A DNA stretch of 58,952 bases from Plantago elongata (lineage: Eukaryota; Streptophyta; Magnoliopsida; Lamiales; Plantaginaceae), in the NCBI GenBank assembly GCA_036897095.1, contig JAYMSP010000308.1, forward strand, positions 1 through 58,952. Direction: 5' to 3'. The notes under the pieces were generated by a model. It searched no databases. It saw only the letters and a program-made list of their open reading frames with translations, and was not told the origin of the DNA. Positions 1 through 14,447 of the stretch are shown here, piece by piece (the first letter of the stretch is position 1; each line of letters begins with the position of its first letter). A program made the position numbers and the translations under genes.

Positions 1-250
1 TTTCAATGTTAAAAATAAGGTGAACTTAGTGAAATTCGAACCTGTGACCACATGGAAACATAACAAAATACTAACCACTTGGAGGATTACCTCATTCATT
101 GCAACAATATAAAAATATATATGAACAAGTGAAAGATAATATATGAAATTTCACCTTATTTGTGTGGATATTGTATTAGGTGCGTACATGTATCTTTTTA
201 ATCGAAAATTTTATATCGTAATTATTTTGTATACAATATGTTATTTAATC

Positions 251-319
251 ACACGCACGCGTGCGCGCGCGCACACACACACACACAAATATACTCTACT
301 TACTAAAAATGTATCATTG

Positions 320-376
<57 letters not shown>
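251..376. repeat. Compound CA/CG/TA microsatellite
   Basis: Bases 251-287 are a run of alternating purine and pyrimidine (CA, CG and GC steps). Bases 321-360 are a pure CA run, which passes directly into a TA run at 360-376. Alternating CG/CA tracts are a known Z-DNA-prone type. Length polymorphism is expected. An open frame reads through the array, but its protein is poly His-Thr and is not a gene. Confidence 0.95.
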
Positions 377-407
377 CACACTCTACTTACTAAATATGTA
401 TCATTGT
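291..407 (+). repeat. Two-copy minisatellite enclosing the CA run
   Basis: A 30-base segment at 291-320 recurs at 378-407 with two differences, an offset of 87 bases. The common core is CTCTACTTACTAAA followed by TGTATCATTGT. The CA/TA microsatellite lies between the copies and the first CA/CG run lies just before copy one. A tandem duplication of the unit microsatellite plus unique tail would explain the layout. Confidence 0.85.
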
Positions 408-1308
408 TTTAAAACACATTGAACATATCAAATGAAACTGGATCACACATGTACTTGAAGTTAAACCTAGAATCTTTCCAACGCAATTTACCAACTTATG
501 TTATAGGAGGCAATTGAATTGATTTATCTTTTACATTCATGATAGATTGTTGATTGCGGCATATTCTACTTAATTTTATCCGATTGAATTCATATTTTTC
601 ATTTTTTTATCTAGTTTTTGTGACAAGATTGGGTAAATTTGTGTCAACTATTGTTTTGAGTTGGAGTTTAGTTTATGATTATGTTTTATGTGTTTTCGTG
701 TATGATATTGATTATGTTTATGTGAGTCATGAGTAGCTAACACATTCATGACGGATTCAATGCATGATAGTTAGGTTCATGTGCCACACTTTGATCAAAT
801 GAGTATATAGTTACATGTTTGATGTTTCTACATCAAAACTATCAATGGACTTAAGGAATTGTTCTCTTACCCCCCACCCAAAAAAACATTTTGCGATTGA
901 TGAATCCATTGGTTTGTTGCAAAAAGTATACACTGCATTAGCTTGCTAATTGTAGCTTAGTGAAATTTACACATTCACTAATGTTATATGTTTTATAGAA
1001 CATTTAGTTCGTGTCACAGTTCTCTGTATCGTGATTGTTACAAGGTTGGTGCCACGAGTGCTAAAGCATTGTTATAATCGTTTTTGACGTGTTTTAGCGA
1101 TATATAGAGTAAATCGACAACGTTATTGTTCCATTATTCGTACTAACTAATTATGAAACTAGCAACATACAATACCTAATTATAAGTGTATACAGATACA
1201 CAGATGGGACCATGTGAACTGCGTCATACATGATCTGCTCACAAATATGAGAAAGTCGTATCCGTTATAAAATTCGTTAAATTTGAATAAACGGACTCGA
1301 AATATTTA

Positions 1309-1403
1309 GCAGAATTTATCACACCCAAGATGGAACACTCCAATTCAATATGTATTCGGAGGATTAACAGTCTTATTCATATTATGCAGAATTTATCACA
1401 CCC
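1309..1403 (+). repeat. 18-bp direct repeat, 77 bases apart
   Basis: GCAGAATTTATCACACCC occurs exactly at 1309-1326 and again at 1386-1403. Nothing between the copies is recognisable. It may be the relic of a small tandem duplication. Confidence 0.8.
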
Positions 1404-2550
1404 CGAATTCAGCTAACAATCAATTCTATTACTACAGATCGATTGGGAAGTTACTCATTACTTTATTCCCTCTCTTTTCTATGTTTAAATAAATTCTATA
1501 CAAGTACAAGAAATTAGACCCATTATTTATATCCATAAGTTCATTTTTACTTCTAAAATCCATTGGAAAAGAAATATCAATCACGAGGCAATGTTACAAC
1601 AACAATTTTAAAAATTAATAAAAGATGAAAGCAAAGAATGATACTACACATAGTTGAAAGTAAAATACATAAATTAATGTACTAACTACGAATTATAATA
1701 TATCTTATTTTTGTACTACATAATTTGTTACCGGTTTAGTTGCATCACCCAATAAAAATGATAATCGAGTTTTACAAGATATATTATTAAAAATTACCTT
1801 CTATTTTTATTACTTTCTATGTAATATATAGTAAAGTCTTATAAGTACCTATTAAATAAAATTTGAAATCTTTACTCGTACCCAAGGACAACCTAAACGC
1901 ACTTCTATCAAACGACGCCACACATCAACATCAAGGAACACAATCTTCTAGAAAAAAGGACAGTTAGGTGGTTATTTGGACAGCTTTTGCTCACGAGATC
2001 TGACACTTGGCGAATGTGGGACATAGGCACAATTCATTATAATATAAGTGATAAGTAAAGGATATAGGGAAAAAATTAATAATGCATGTTACAGAAAAGT
2101 AACGCGAGAAGGAAGATACTCACCAATACAATAAAAAGAAATAATACTCAGAAGAAAGAATCTTGACAACTACATGAAAAATCTATTTATACCAATACTA
2201 TAGAGAAGCAGTACCAATTCTTGTTTTGTGTACAGGATTTATGCACCAAGTGAAAGAAAGGGATACAGATACATGTAACTTAGTACTAATAGATGGAATA
2301 GAGAGTATGTCAAAGCTACAGGCCAAGCCAATAATAGATTTCCACCAAACCTCTTAGATTCCATATCTACATAAACTCTATAAAATTGTGTGCAAGAGTA
2401 AAAAATTTCATTAGTGCTATATTATATATATATAATTATAACCTTGCACTTCCAAGACCAAACAACAAAGGAAAGAGAACAAATAAGAGATAACCATTGC
2501 ATTAAGAATTTTCACATGCTATATAATTAATATTTCTTCTAATATTTATG

Positions 2551-5500
2551 TAGTAAATACTAAACTACTAGATAAGAAGATTTCCCTATCTATCTACTTT
2601 GGATAGAATATAACTAATATGAACTCTTTCTAGCTTCATGAGAAATAACGAGCAAAGAAAAAGAGAACTTAAATTAAATAATTATCTATAATAAATACTC
2701 TACGATACTATCTTCTGTAAGAGAAGACCCTAATAAATATTTAGTAGGTAATTTCCTCTGTAACTCTATAAAAATATATTAGATACTTATAAAGGCGCTT
2801 ATCTAGTGAGAGAGTATGCTCCTAATTACATAATTATTTATTAAATATATTATAAAAAAGGAATACGCGACTTATATTTTGCTAGCAATTATAGTATTAA
2901 ATATTTCCGGTTATGCTATAGTAACTTCATTATTAAGTAGTATTAGGCTAAAATAACTAACTCACCGCCATTATTAAGGGATAGATACAAGAGCCCTTAT
3001 AGTTTTATTATATTTTATGTAATTTTTACTTATAGATTATAGAGTATATTAAGTGTATAGTACACTATAGGAGAAACTTCAGCAAATTACTTTTTGTAGG
3101 AAAAATATATATATACTGAAGCCTTCTTCTATAAATTCTACGGAGCATCTGGGTTATCTCCACCTTTCTCTTTAAGTAAAGTACTCTATTAATTATTAAT
3201 GCATAGAGAGTCTTGCACTTATCTACTTACTTTTTATTAAAGGCTTAAAGTAGGTACGTTTCCCTTAATAACTAACTGTTGTAGTAATAAGTAATAGAGG
3301 TGAAAGCTCTAAATGTACTTACAAATTATTTATGTTTATAAATATGAGCGAATACTATAAGACTCTATTTTATCATATAGTTACACTTTATATTCTCATA
3401 GAAGACCCTTTTCTAATATATCTTTCATTTAAAAAGAGTGGCATAATAAATCTGGTATTAGATTAAAAGAAAGCGGAGGCTTGAGTTATCTATTACATAT
3501 TTTTACTATAAAATATTACATGTAACTTTATTAAAGGACTAACACTTCCTTTATACAAAATCTTAGGTATTTATTTTACATAGTAAGGAATACACAGAGT
3601 ATTTCAAATGCACCTTTGCCTTAAGAGACCTGGCACCCTTAATATATTTGTAATTATAAATAAGCCATTTTTAAGTATCTTCTTATATAAAAATATAATA
3701 AAGCTCCTTCTTAAGATAAAACCCATGTCTAAGAGGAGTATGTAAGAGAGTTTGCCCTTTCAAATGATAGGCATCTAGTACTAAGGGGGCTCTCCTATTC
3801 CCTTGAGCTTCCTTAATCTTTATAAATACAAAGTTATAGTCACATGAAAAGGATACTAGTTCTCTTATATTTTTAATATAATTTATAATTAAACCTCAGT
3901 AAGGTATTCTTTTATTAAGGGCACTTAAGCAATACAATACTTTTCTATAATTATATACTTCTGAAGAGAATTACTTACATATATACTTCTTTTTATTTTT
4001 AACTAGTAATTATTAATTAGATTTCTAATAAAGAGCATGTATTCTCCTTCTTCCTTTACAGTTGCACTAGGAGTACTTTTATATCTTGAGTAATAATCTA
4101 AAATATCTTTCTTTAATTATGTAAAGTTTAACTGGAGTCTTTTATAGCCCCTATTTCTAAAGCGTGGTTAGCTTAAGTGCTCTTAATCTAATAGTATATT
4201 AAAGGAAGGGTACTCTAAGGTATTTTTACTTATATGAAAGTATACTTTATGTTAAACATTAAGCAAATATATAAATTTGGTAGAGCTAATAGAGTAAGTA
4301 CCTTCTTGCGCAGCCAATAATAAACTAGAAGCGTAATAAATCCTCCCTGCAAAACGTAATTATGTTATACTTTGTTTGTTATAGAAAAACCTTGATTAAG
4401 AGTACACTAACTCTCCCATAGTTATACTAAGGGAGCTTAATCTATATAGATTAAGATAAACCTAAGAAAAGACTATCCATTTTCTATTATTACTAGCTTA
4501 AAGAGAGTATTTTAATTTACTACCCTTCTTAAATATCATGTAAGATAGTTTTAGAAAGGGCACCTATTTCTTGTAGCTATAAATATAAAATACTAGTTAA
4601 GTAGAAGTCTCCAGTAAACTGGTAAGATATAAGGTAAGACACTCTTTCCTTTTCATGATTATACTTTAAGTCTATAAGTAAGGAGCCCTATTTCCTCAAT
4701 ACATAACCTCCTAATAAATAAAGGAAAAGCAACTTCTTTCTAGTCTAAAGTACAAATATAATGGGATACTCTACGCCCCTATAAGTTTTGTTTAAAATAG
4801 TCAAGGCTCTAAGATATTTAATATAAAAGTAAATGCGGTCTTATTTATGGTATAATAAAGGTTGTCTTAGAGTAACTCACCCAGAGGATAAATCTATTTA
4901 GGGAGCACTATTATTAAATACTCTACTATAAAACGCTTAAATACGAGGTAAAGGGTACACCTATTTCTTTTAAATATTACTTAAATGTAATAAAAAAAAG
5001 CATAACTAGAGAATGACTCCTTCTTAAAAATAATAAGTAGGGTATAGTGCCCTATGTGATAATTATTTATCTTATCTAACGCGTAACAATTGGATAACTT
5101 ACTATAGATTAGGAAGAACTTAGTAAAGGAATAACTACATCTATACCTCTTTAAAGCAGCACTAGTCTTTATGTAATTGTTAAGTTATACAACACCCCAC
5201 TACGACGTATAATTTTAAAGGGTTTACTTGTTTATGGGAGGGAAGAGTACTACTTACTATCTCGTTACTATATCTCGCATTATTTTATTATACTTTAAGA
5301 AGGACTTATGAAGTAAACTCTATAGCATACAAATATTTAAGTGTTCTTATTAAAGAAGGAAAGAAGAGCAAGACCTATTATATGATATGCGATACTCTAT
5401 ACCTAAATATGTGATAGGTAAACTAAAAACAAGAACTAGTACTCACTCTTTATAAAGATAATTAGCGAATGTACTACAGCTACCCGTTACACTTATTAAT

Positions 5501-8500
5501 TACTAATCTAATAGGGCTTATATAAAAAAGGCTAACTTACCTTAAATAAAGTGTTATAGTGCTTACTTGTAAGAGTAATTTAATAAAAAAATCCCTCTGG
5601 AGTCTTCATAAGTACATATGACTAATTAATAAGTAAATGCGCTATAGTGCTAAGAGAATCTTCCCTTTATTCTTAGTTAGATTAGAGTTATGTTAATAGA
5701 GAACTAGTTTTTATACTTATAATAACTAATATGAAAAGTAAAGGGATTAGAAAATACTTTATACCTTGTGTACCTTACTTATATAGTTAATAGAGTGTAT
5801 ATAGAGCTATCTTTTACTAATATAATATATAAATGTATTCATTCCTTAAACAAATGCTTAAGTTATGCGCTAAGAGATTATTTATTACTTAAAGTAAAGA
5901 ACGACTTACTCTTGTCGTATAAACTTTTATAAATACTTCTTTAGTAAAACTATATAAAGGTAACTACTATAATTATAAGAAAGGATACTTATACGTAAGA
6001 AGGGCCATCTTCCTTTTTGGTATATTAGTTTCTTTACTAAAGGGAGCTTTCCTTATATTATAGTACAAGTGATAGCTAATATTTAATTAAGTAAGAGAGT
6101 AAATACACCCCACCCTAAAAGTATTTAAGGTGTATAATGACATAATTAAGTCTTACCCTTTAAATAAATCACCTGTGTGTTTAGCACTGCTGCGGGTACT
6201 CTACGACCCTTTTTTCTAATATAAACGTAAGTATTTATTAAGATATTTATTAAATTTTATTGGTAATTAAACTATAGTAATTTTTAAAAAATATAGTAGG
6301 AGTCTTTTCCTTTCATAAGTAAGATACAAGGGACTCTAAAGAAGCATTATGACTCTTTTTACTCCTTATGAAATACTATAGTTAATGAATAGGTAAACTT
6401 CCCTCTAAGTTAACTGTTGTATCACTAAGAGTAGCAATTTCGCTCTCTATTTATGAATGATTCCAAAGTATAAGTAACAACATAATCTTGAAATACGTAC
6501 CTTAATTATAGAGTTTAGGTTATAAAGTACCCTTGTGCTAAAGTATATTCCGTAGGAGCTTGCTATAGATAGGCACATATTTACACGTTGCTAAGAGGTT
6601 TTCCTAAGGTATATTAAGAGGCGTGCTATTTATAAGGTCTTATTAATAATTGTATAATACTTCAGAAATAGTACTTCTTCTTTAACATACGACATTTATT
6701 AAAAATATATAAATATACTGGAGAAGAAAGCCCTTTATCTTAGATAAATATAAAGGGCTATGGCTTCAGAGCTTTACTATAAAGTATAGAATAGATAAGG
6801 TATCCTTATAGTCCAAGCAAGTTAATAGTTAAAAATTTAAGCGTATATTTTCGTCTTCTTATAATATATAGTAAAAAAGAATCAAGATATATGTAACTAA
6901 AGTTTTGTATCCTATTAGTATTTACCCTTTAATTAACAAAAAATTAAGTTAATTAAGTACTTATGATTCTGAATAAGGGGTGAAGACTTTTTCTTAGTAT
7001 TACGTAATTTATTTTATAAAGAGAACTGGTAACTATATGCCATAGAAATAGTGTGTACCCTTTAACTAAGCATTCTCGTATATTGAGTCATTTATAATTG
7101 AATAAATAAGCTTCTTTGTAGTAATATGTTCTCGTAACTAGTATCATAAAGGAGCATTCTATTCGCTCTTGCTTAAATTATAGTAATGTATTAAAGGGAG
7201 TAACCTATACTTCACTAGAAATGTATGCCCTTAAGCAGTCTTGTATAACTGGAGTCTCTATGGGTACAATTAATTTATTATAATCTTTAAGAAGCAGAGA
7301 TTCCTTTATTATAACATCGAATACTATTTTAGTACTTGTAGTAGACTCTTTACTATAAAATTAGTAATATAAGATAGTTGTAACTTAATCAAGTAATATC
7401 ATTAGAGAATATTTAAGGTATTAATAGAATACATATACAAGTGTTCCTTTACTTTATTAAAGAATAACCGAATAACCCTACTAAGAGAAAAGAGAGTAGC
7501 CTTCCGGTGGTATATTATATATATATAAGGTCTAATTTTCTATAACAAGTATAACTAGATAGTATTTCTCTTTATAAACAAGGTATGTATGCTAAAGGTG
7601 TAAATATTCTACTATAAAGGGCTTCTCTGTTTTCTCAAATATATATATTTGAGAAACTTAATATGTAAACATCCCTATTTCTAGTTATAAAAAATCTAAA
7701 GGCTTAAAGGTATTTTCCTCTTATAACATAAGCCTACATAAAGAGAGGGTATACTTACCTTATGCTTATAATTTCTGTGTAGAATGTGGGTAGCTTCTCC
7801 TTTATAATGTATGCTTTATTAATTATATTATGAAATATAGAAAGTACTCTCTTAATGAATATTCTATAGAATCTTGTTACACGTAAACTAGGGGAGCTCT
7901 CTTTTGTGTTTAGTATTAATAGATAACTATAGTGCTATTTCTGAAATATACTCGGATAGTGTAAAACAAGTATAAGATAAATCTAGTATCGTATGTTCTT
8001 ATTAAGGAAAGATAGCATTTCATACTGTCTATGTATGGTTAAGACTATATATTACTATTATATATATTATTATTACTATAAGATATGAAGAAAGGAGTAC
8101 TCTCTTTTCTCCTATAGCTTCTTAAGTACGATACTAGAGATGTGCCCTCTCCTTTATTTAATTAAAGTGTAATTAATTAAATAATAAGCGATACATTCTC
8201 TAACTATTCTATTAAGGCAAGGGCGAAATAATTCTCTATCCAACATATAATTCAACTCTCTTTCGCACCATGAAATATTTTGGTAAAGCACTAGACTATA
8301 TCATGCTTAGGTATAGGATGCCCTTTTATAACAAATTATAACAAAAAAGTACTTGAGTCTTTTCATAACCTTAGCATTAATAATTAAGTAATACTTTCAT
8401 AAATAGTATAGTCATAAAGAGCAAAGACTCCCTAATAAAAAGTAGACCTTTAAGTAACTTCTAGGGTATTTTATATATAAAATATTATTTTTTATACTAG

Positions 8501-9640
8501 AGTGAAAGAGAGTAATCCCTATCCCTTAGTATAACTTCATAGTTAAGCTCTCTTATTAAAAGTAAAAAATATATTTATAAGTAGGAAGTAACTCACCAAG
8601 TTCTTATTAGATAAGCTCTAATTTTATGTATTTTTAAAGATAAATAATTATGAGCCTATACATCTTATCATTAATATCTAGGGACAACCACTGCCTTATA
8701 TACAACGTCTAGCCTTGCACAAGCCTTATTCATTATGTAAAAAGAGAACTCATTTCACTATTATCTAGAAGGATACTAGGATGCAATTTATTAAAGAGAC
8801 TGGTTATATATAAACTAAAAAAAAATATATATAAAGGAGTTCTCTGCCTTCTCCTATAGTCTAAGGTACTTATTAAGCTATAAACCTATAATATCTTAAT
8901 TAACTCTACACCCTCAAGATCTAGCTACAATAGAGAGCGCGCTTGTATACTTTAATTAGTTATATGATACGTAAGAAAAGGTTACTACTATAAAATGTAT
9001 TACCTAACGGAGTCTTCTCTTAAGTGATATTATATAAATAATGTATTAATTAAACTTTTATAGAAGGTATTTTAGTCTCTATGATGTGTATATTCAAATT
9101 ATTATCTCTAAGCTATAAGGGTACACTCTGTCTTTTCAAGTATAAAAGAATTTTTAGATAAGAAAAGGACTTATATATTTTTAGTAAAAGAAGGGTTAAC
9201 TAACTCTATAAATAAATTATAAGGGTAAGAGGGAGCTACACTATATCTCATAACTAAATAATATAAGGTACTAATATTAAAAAAAACTTCTTATCTATAT
9301 TAGATTAAATTTTAAGAAAATACTTATCTTACTTTTTTATATAAACATGTAATTATAAATAACTGCCCTTTCTTCATAATATTTTATGTATTAATACAAA
9401 TAATAATAACTTTGTATAGAAAATAAAGTACTTATCTTATATAAGAATTATTGTATCTTTGTTTATAACAAAGCTATCTCTAGTATAAGTGTACTGAGAG
9501 TCTATAGTAGAAAAACAGTATTTAATTTAAATGCTAACTTATTTATTAGAAAGTGAAGGGAAAACTTGCTTTACTAAAGGAGCCATTACTCAGTTTCTTT
9601 TTTAATATAATATTATTTCTTGTTATAATAAGCCTTATCT
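2551..9640. other. AT-rich gene-free block A, RIP-like dinucleotide bias
   Basis: No open frame of at least 60 codons occurs in about 7 kb. TpA is the dominant step, while CpA, TpG and CpG are scarce. In a hand count of row 4,201-4,260, TA:AT is 10:6 and (CA+TG):(AC+GT) is 3:8. AG/CT and AC/GT steps are common, which gives a texture of short purine runs (GAGAGG) followed by short pyrimidine runs (CTCTTT). CTA and TAG remain frequent. I recognise no transposon domain, tRNA or rRNA. The pattern matches what RIP leaves in fungal repeats. Its presence in a plant-like window is unexplained. Confidence 0.7.
7631..7656. repeat. Perfect 26-bp palindrome
   Basis: The arms TTTCTCAAATATA and TATATTTGAGAAA form an uninterrupted perfect palindrome, able to extrude as a cruciform. 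It lies inside the most AT-rich block, where chance palindromes built on TA are expected to be shorter. No function is apparent. Confidence 0.85.
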
Positions 9641-9745
9641 CTTTTTCTTCTTCTTACCCGTTGTTTATAACTTAGATTTCGACTTCGGTGGTTAACAACT
9701 TAGCTGCGCTGCGCGGGTTACTACTGGGTTTCTATAAGTATAGAT
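9640..9745. other. GC-richer island at a texture boundary
   Basis: After 7 kb of TpA-rich DNA the sequence abruptly contains CpG-bearing words, including GCTGCGCTGCGCGGG near 9,702-9,716, and CA/TG-normal text continues to the right. It marks the edge between the strongly altered block and the less altered segment. No coding or RNA feature is recognised in it. Confidence 0.5.
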
Positions 9746-12700
9746 ATAAAAGTAGTACGAAATCTAGAAACTTCCTTATGTATGAAATTATGAAAAGAAT
9801 ACTGCAGGGTTAACAGGATGCTAGAATATCATCCTTCCTTGACCTTCTTTATCTATCGGTTTCTTTCGTGCGGCTGTAATCGGTTGTGTTGGGATTAAAG
9901 TGAGTTATTAGCAAGTCATAAGTGAAAGGTTTTTCCTATACGAGTATTCCTTATTTGTTTCTATGAAGTTCTTTCTTAATTCTTGAAACTTTTTTATAAA
10001 AGCCACTAACGATTCTTCAAAGGCACAGAACAGCCAAATTCCTAGTAAAGGAGTAAAAGTAAATGAGTAGAATATTGTCTCACCAATATATGCAGCAAGA
10101 TATGAATAAATTAAGTCTTATGCTAATCTTCTGGATCCCTACGTGTTACGCTCACTGCTCATACACATTATAAAATAAAAAAAGCAAATACTCTTCTTTC
10201 CAAACGGAGTACTACAAAGTCTGGAAAACTTTCATATCTAGATTAGAAAATGTTCGCACCAAATACCCCTTAGGCAGCAAGCAAGAAAAATAAATATTTT
10301 GACTAATATTTTACTAAGTAACTAATATAGAGAAATAGAGTACACTTAAAGTAATTACTTAGTAAGCTTATTAAGAACATATAGTATAGGAATTTGTAGT
10401 TTTCTGAGTTTATGCTATACTTATGAGTACTCGAATACATTTAGGTGAGGCCTCTCTCCTTGCTTATTTCCAGAGATTTCTTCCAGTAACATTTTTATAA
10501 GCTATACCGAAGACTTTAAGGAGTCTGGTTAATAAAAACAACTTAATAGTGCAAAACACTTGCTTTTTATAATTTATATAAATGAAGAGAATCCAGTAAA
10601 CACAATAATAAATAATTTGCAAATTAAGCAGATATATCTTCTTTAAAGAAAGAAGGCTACATATCTTGTATGTTATAACTTCTAGGCGTGTATGGTATAA
10701 ACCAAATCATCAGATACAAGCCTTTCTAAAACCTTTTAATTAATTATAACACCTATTTATTCATACCTAGATCTATACTATACCAAGCTATAACTATTGT
10801 AAAGTATATAGGATTAAGTACACTTTTTAGGGGTATCATGTAAAGGGGTTTTCTTGTATCTTATACGGGTATTCATGATTACGTACTTGTTAGGAGTTAC
10901 CTATCTTCTATTTGGAAAGAGTATATTTTCTATAAGAGGCATATACCTAATAACAGGACTAAAGAATATATATATGTTTTTGTCTAGAAAATTTTTACTT
11001 GGGACTTGCTAGGCAAGTATTCTATGAAAGTAACTTAATTTCTTAGCATCAAACAGATCCTGTGGTAGTTGACCATAACCCAAAAGCTTTTCCTCGTAGA
11101 AAACTAGCCTCATCTAATCCTTGTTTTTGTTATCTATGTGTCTCTTTTTCTGGAACTGAATACTTTTATGGGGGTATAAAAATAAATAATGCTTTCTCTA
11201 ATGTTTAATAAATCAATACGTCCCAAAAAATGAAATAGACATTTCTAAATTCGTATGCTTTCTTTGCATTCTAGTAGCGGGTTTTGTCTTGTACTTACTC
11301 GCTTATTCCTGTGTACGTATATAGAGTTCTATTAGCCTTGCAATACTTTATCAACTAGGTTTCTTCCATCGAAATGAATAAGGATACTCTCCATACTAAA
11401 TTCATTCTAATTGACTAGAAGAAATCTTCTCTTTCTATAGTGATAGTGTAGACTAAAATAAGAGTACTCCAAACAAAGATCAGCTACCTATTTATCTCTT
11501 TTATTCTATTTATATAGATATCCCACCCATTAGGGAAAAGCTTGCTAGATAATAACTAGGAGAACATTTCCTTTTGTAGTGTTACTTACAAGAATGAGTG
11601 CCTCTTTCCTTAGTAGAATTATAACTAATACTTAACTAACGAAATCTTAGAGTCCATACATTCCGAATCGCGTACTTACTCTACCAAAGAGAATTTCACA
11701 TGAAGTGCTTGGCATTTTTTTTCTATTTTAGAGTCTTTCTAGTCGAAGAGCTCTTAGTTAAAAAAGAAGATTACATGCCTTTCTTTATAGCAGGAATTTT
11801 ATTGTTGTAGGCTTACTCCTTTATCGATATATATTTTGTTTGGTACATATTTAAGGGGGTACTCCTCGTCCTAAACTAAGTAGTAATTCTTCCAAAACGT
11901 TGATCTGTGCTTAAGTATTTTTTAAGACGTAAATTCCTCTACTAGTGAAGAACTCTACTTTACTTAAGCGAGGTGATCGTGGTGTTTTTTCTAATCTATG
12001 ATACTTGTAAACTAAGAAAAGGGAAAGGTTTAGTTGTATTGATTAGGGGTTTGTGCTTGAGACGTAAGCTAAGGAACACAAGGTATAACTCTCTATTTTC
12101 TTAAAAAGCTGCAGTAAGTAATAACTAAGATATAAATTGTAAAGTATATTATACTTAACTCTTAACTCATTAATTTCATTGTGAAGTACATACCTTGTGG
12201 GATATTCTAATTATAGATGACCAGTGCTTACGCGCTATAGTAAAAGGAGGAAGGTTCCCGTCAATTTTTTAGATTAGGTTTTCTGTATAGCATTAATAGA
12301 GGGGGTAGTCTTGGTTGCCCTAAGCATGTTGTACTTAGTAGATTTCTAATTCATAAGAACTATACTATAGGGTATTCTCTATACTATGATTGGCAACAAC
12401 TATGAACAAGTATGCTTTACTTAATAGACGTGTAAGACTATTTTAATAATTACAGAGCAAACAAATCCTAATGATTTAAGAAACTTTCTCCTAGAGGGCA
12501 AGCTAGGGCAAGGCAGTCTTTTTACTCAGCGTAACCTGTTAGCTCTAGTTTTCACTTGTAGTACTAGTATTTTACTCTGGCACAAACAAAGGAATACGAA
12601 AAAAATTCCGGGCAAGTGATTTGATAAGGGATTTCCCTAAGTAATTAGAAACAATAAGCACGAGCATTAGTAGAAGCATTACATCTAGACAGTGTCTTTT

Positions 12701-14447
12701 GCTGCAAAGATACTGTACTTAGTCGATACTTAACAGGAGATAAATTACTTAATATAGACTTAGCGTACCTACTTTAGTACATGGACTAACTAACTAGCTA
12801 ATTCTCTATTATGTCACTTAGGTAGTAGCTTTAAGGGCCTCTACCTTATCGGCAAAGCTACACTGTACTTAATTGGATTCTCAACCATTACAGATCTAGG
12901 CAAATTGAATATCCTTTTCCAAAACAAACTCTACTAGAACGATCTTTTTTCTTTTTGCGTGTACCCTACAAGTTTCTCTAAATATTTTTGGTTGGTTGCA
13001 AAGCACCCTACTAGAATGGGCCTACTCCTTTATAGGCTATTTCTTCTATTAGACTGCGTAAATTGGATCTTAGACTCTACTATGTGGTTTCTTTTCTTTC
13101 TAAAAGCGACGTACCTTAGGATTAAGGACTTTAGGCGAGAGATTCATTTTTTATATGTTATAGTATATACTTTTCTTACTTCATAACTATTAGATCTCCT
13201 ATATCCATATCTACCTGATTTGTAAGACACCTACCTATAAAGGAGTACTCACGACAACATTAGAAGTATACGGGAGCAGCTTCATGAGTACTAACTATTC
13301 CTTAGAGTAGACATAGAAGAGTACACAGCAAGTACTCTGCGTATTTAGATAAGGACATTACATGCATAGAGTTTACTTTAGTAGAAACTAAACAACATGC
13401 ATAAGATAAAGCAAGCAAAATAGAAATATCATTATCACAGGTTAATTCTAAAATAGATGTTTTAAGACTATGTCATTTCCTAAGTTATTATACTAGAATT
13501 ACAGGAGTAAGCATAACAAAACTAGGCACCAAGCTTTTTGTACTCAATACTTTAAACTCTAAGTATTATTAAAGAGACGACCCATCTTGGTAGTAGATAA
13601 TTTTTTCTTAACATACTACAAACATCGATGTTCTAACGGTATAGGTATAGTTGCCTTCCTTGCTTTTTGTAGTATACAGTATACACTTTTTGCATAAGCA
13701 TATATATATGTATAATATTGACGTGTAGTCTTAGAATATTGATTAGGAAAAGAAATGTCTTGTATTGACTAGTAAGTGTTTAGTTTTACTATTTTCCTAA
13801 ATAATTTAGTTTCTTCTTATGCTCTTATATATAGCCAGTATGTCCGGTTCAAGGGGGCCTTGACTGCGCCCTTCTACAACATAACTACAACCTATAATAG
13901 AAAGGTTCTCAAATATAAAAGTTCCCTTAGAGGAACTTATGAAATACAATAAGCACGGAGTGGTCTATATTTATACAATAGAAAGAATTATACTTAATAG
14001 ATTCTTAATTTACATGAGTTGCTTGCCCCGAGTATACCCTATACAGATTAGCAAGGTATAGAGTTCTAAGAGAAATCATCTTTCTTTTGTTCTAAACTGC
14101 CTACTAAATTATTTTAAGAAATAACATCCATCATGTTGGATACATACTGTACTGACGGAGGAGACAACATGCTTTTAGGTTTTTATAGAGCATTATTCTT
14201 GTACAGAATATAGAATCAAATTTTCTATTAACGCTTGCTTTTTATGAACTTCCCAGGGGTACCTTCCTATATCTATTAATCTATTATATACGATTATTCA
14301 CAAGCGTACTATAAGCTTCTCTGACCGCAGATTCTTATTATTTTGAGTAACCTTAATCCAAAGTAATAGAAGGGTCCTCCGTTGTTGGCATGTAAGGGGC
14401 TAGCACTCATGCTATAGAAGACTACAGAAGAAGCGACGGAAGGACCC

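Larger units (their letters stand above)
1..2550. other. Gene-free intergenic DNA, left flank
   Basis: No gene can be supported here. All frames are short, and the longest open frame (143-412) runs through a CA microsatellite. The text is AT-rich, but CA and TG are as common as in ordinary plant intergenic DNA, for example the CA-rich stretch at about 1,880-2,030. This sets it apart from the block that follows. Between about 2,040 and 2,560 the texture shifts gradually towards the TpA-rich style of the next segment, so the boundary is approximate. Confidence 0.6.

Noticed and set aside
143..412. 89-codon open frame in the left flank
   Set aside because: It runs through the CA/TA microsatellite, and its His-Thr repeats follow from the repeat, not from a gene.
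12959..13186. 75-codon open frame
   Set aside because: Non-ATG start, Leu/Phe-rich composition as expected from T-rich DNA, and no recognisable motif or neighbour.
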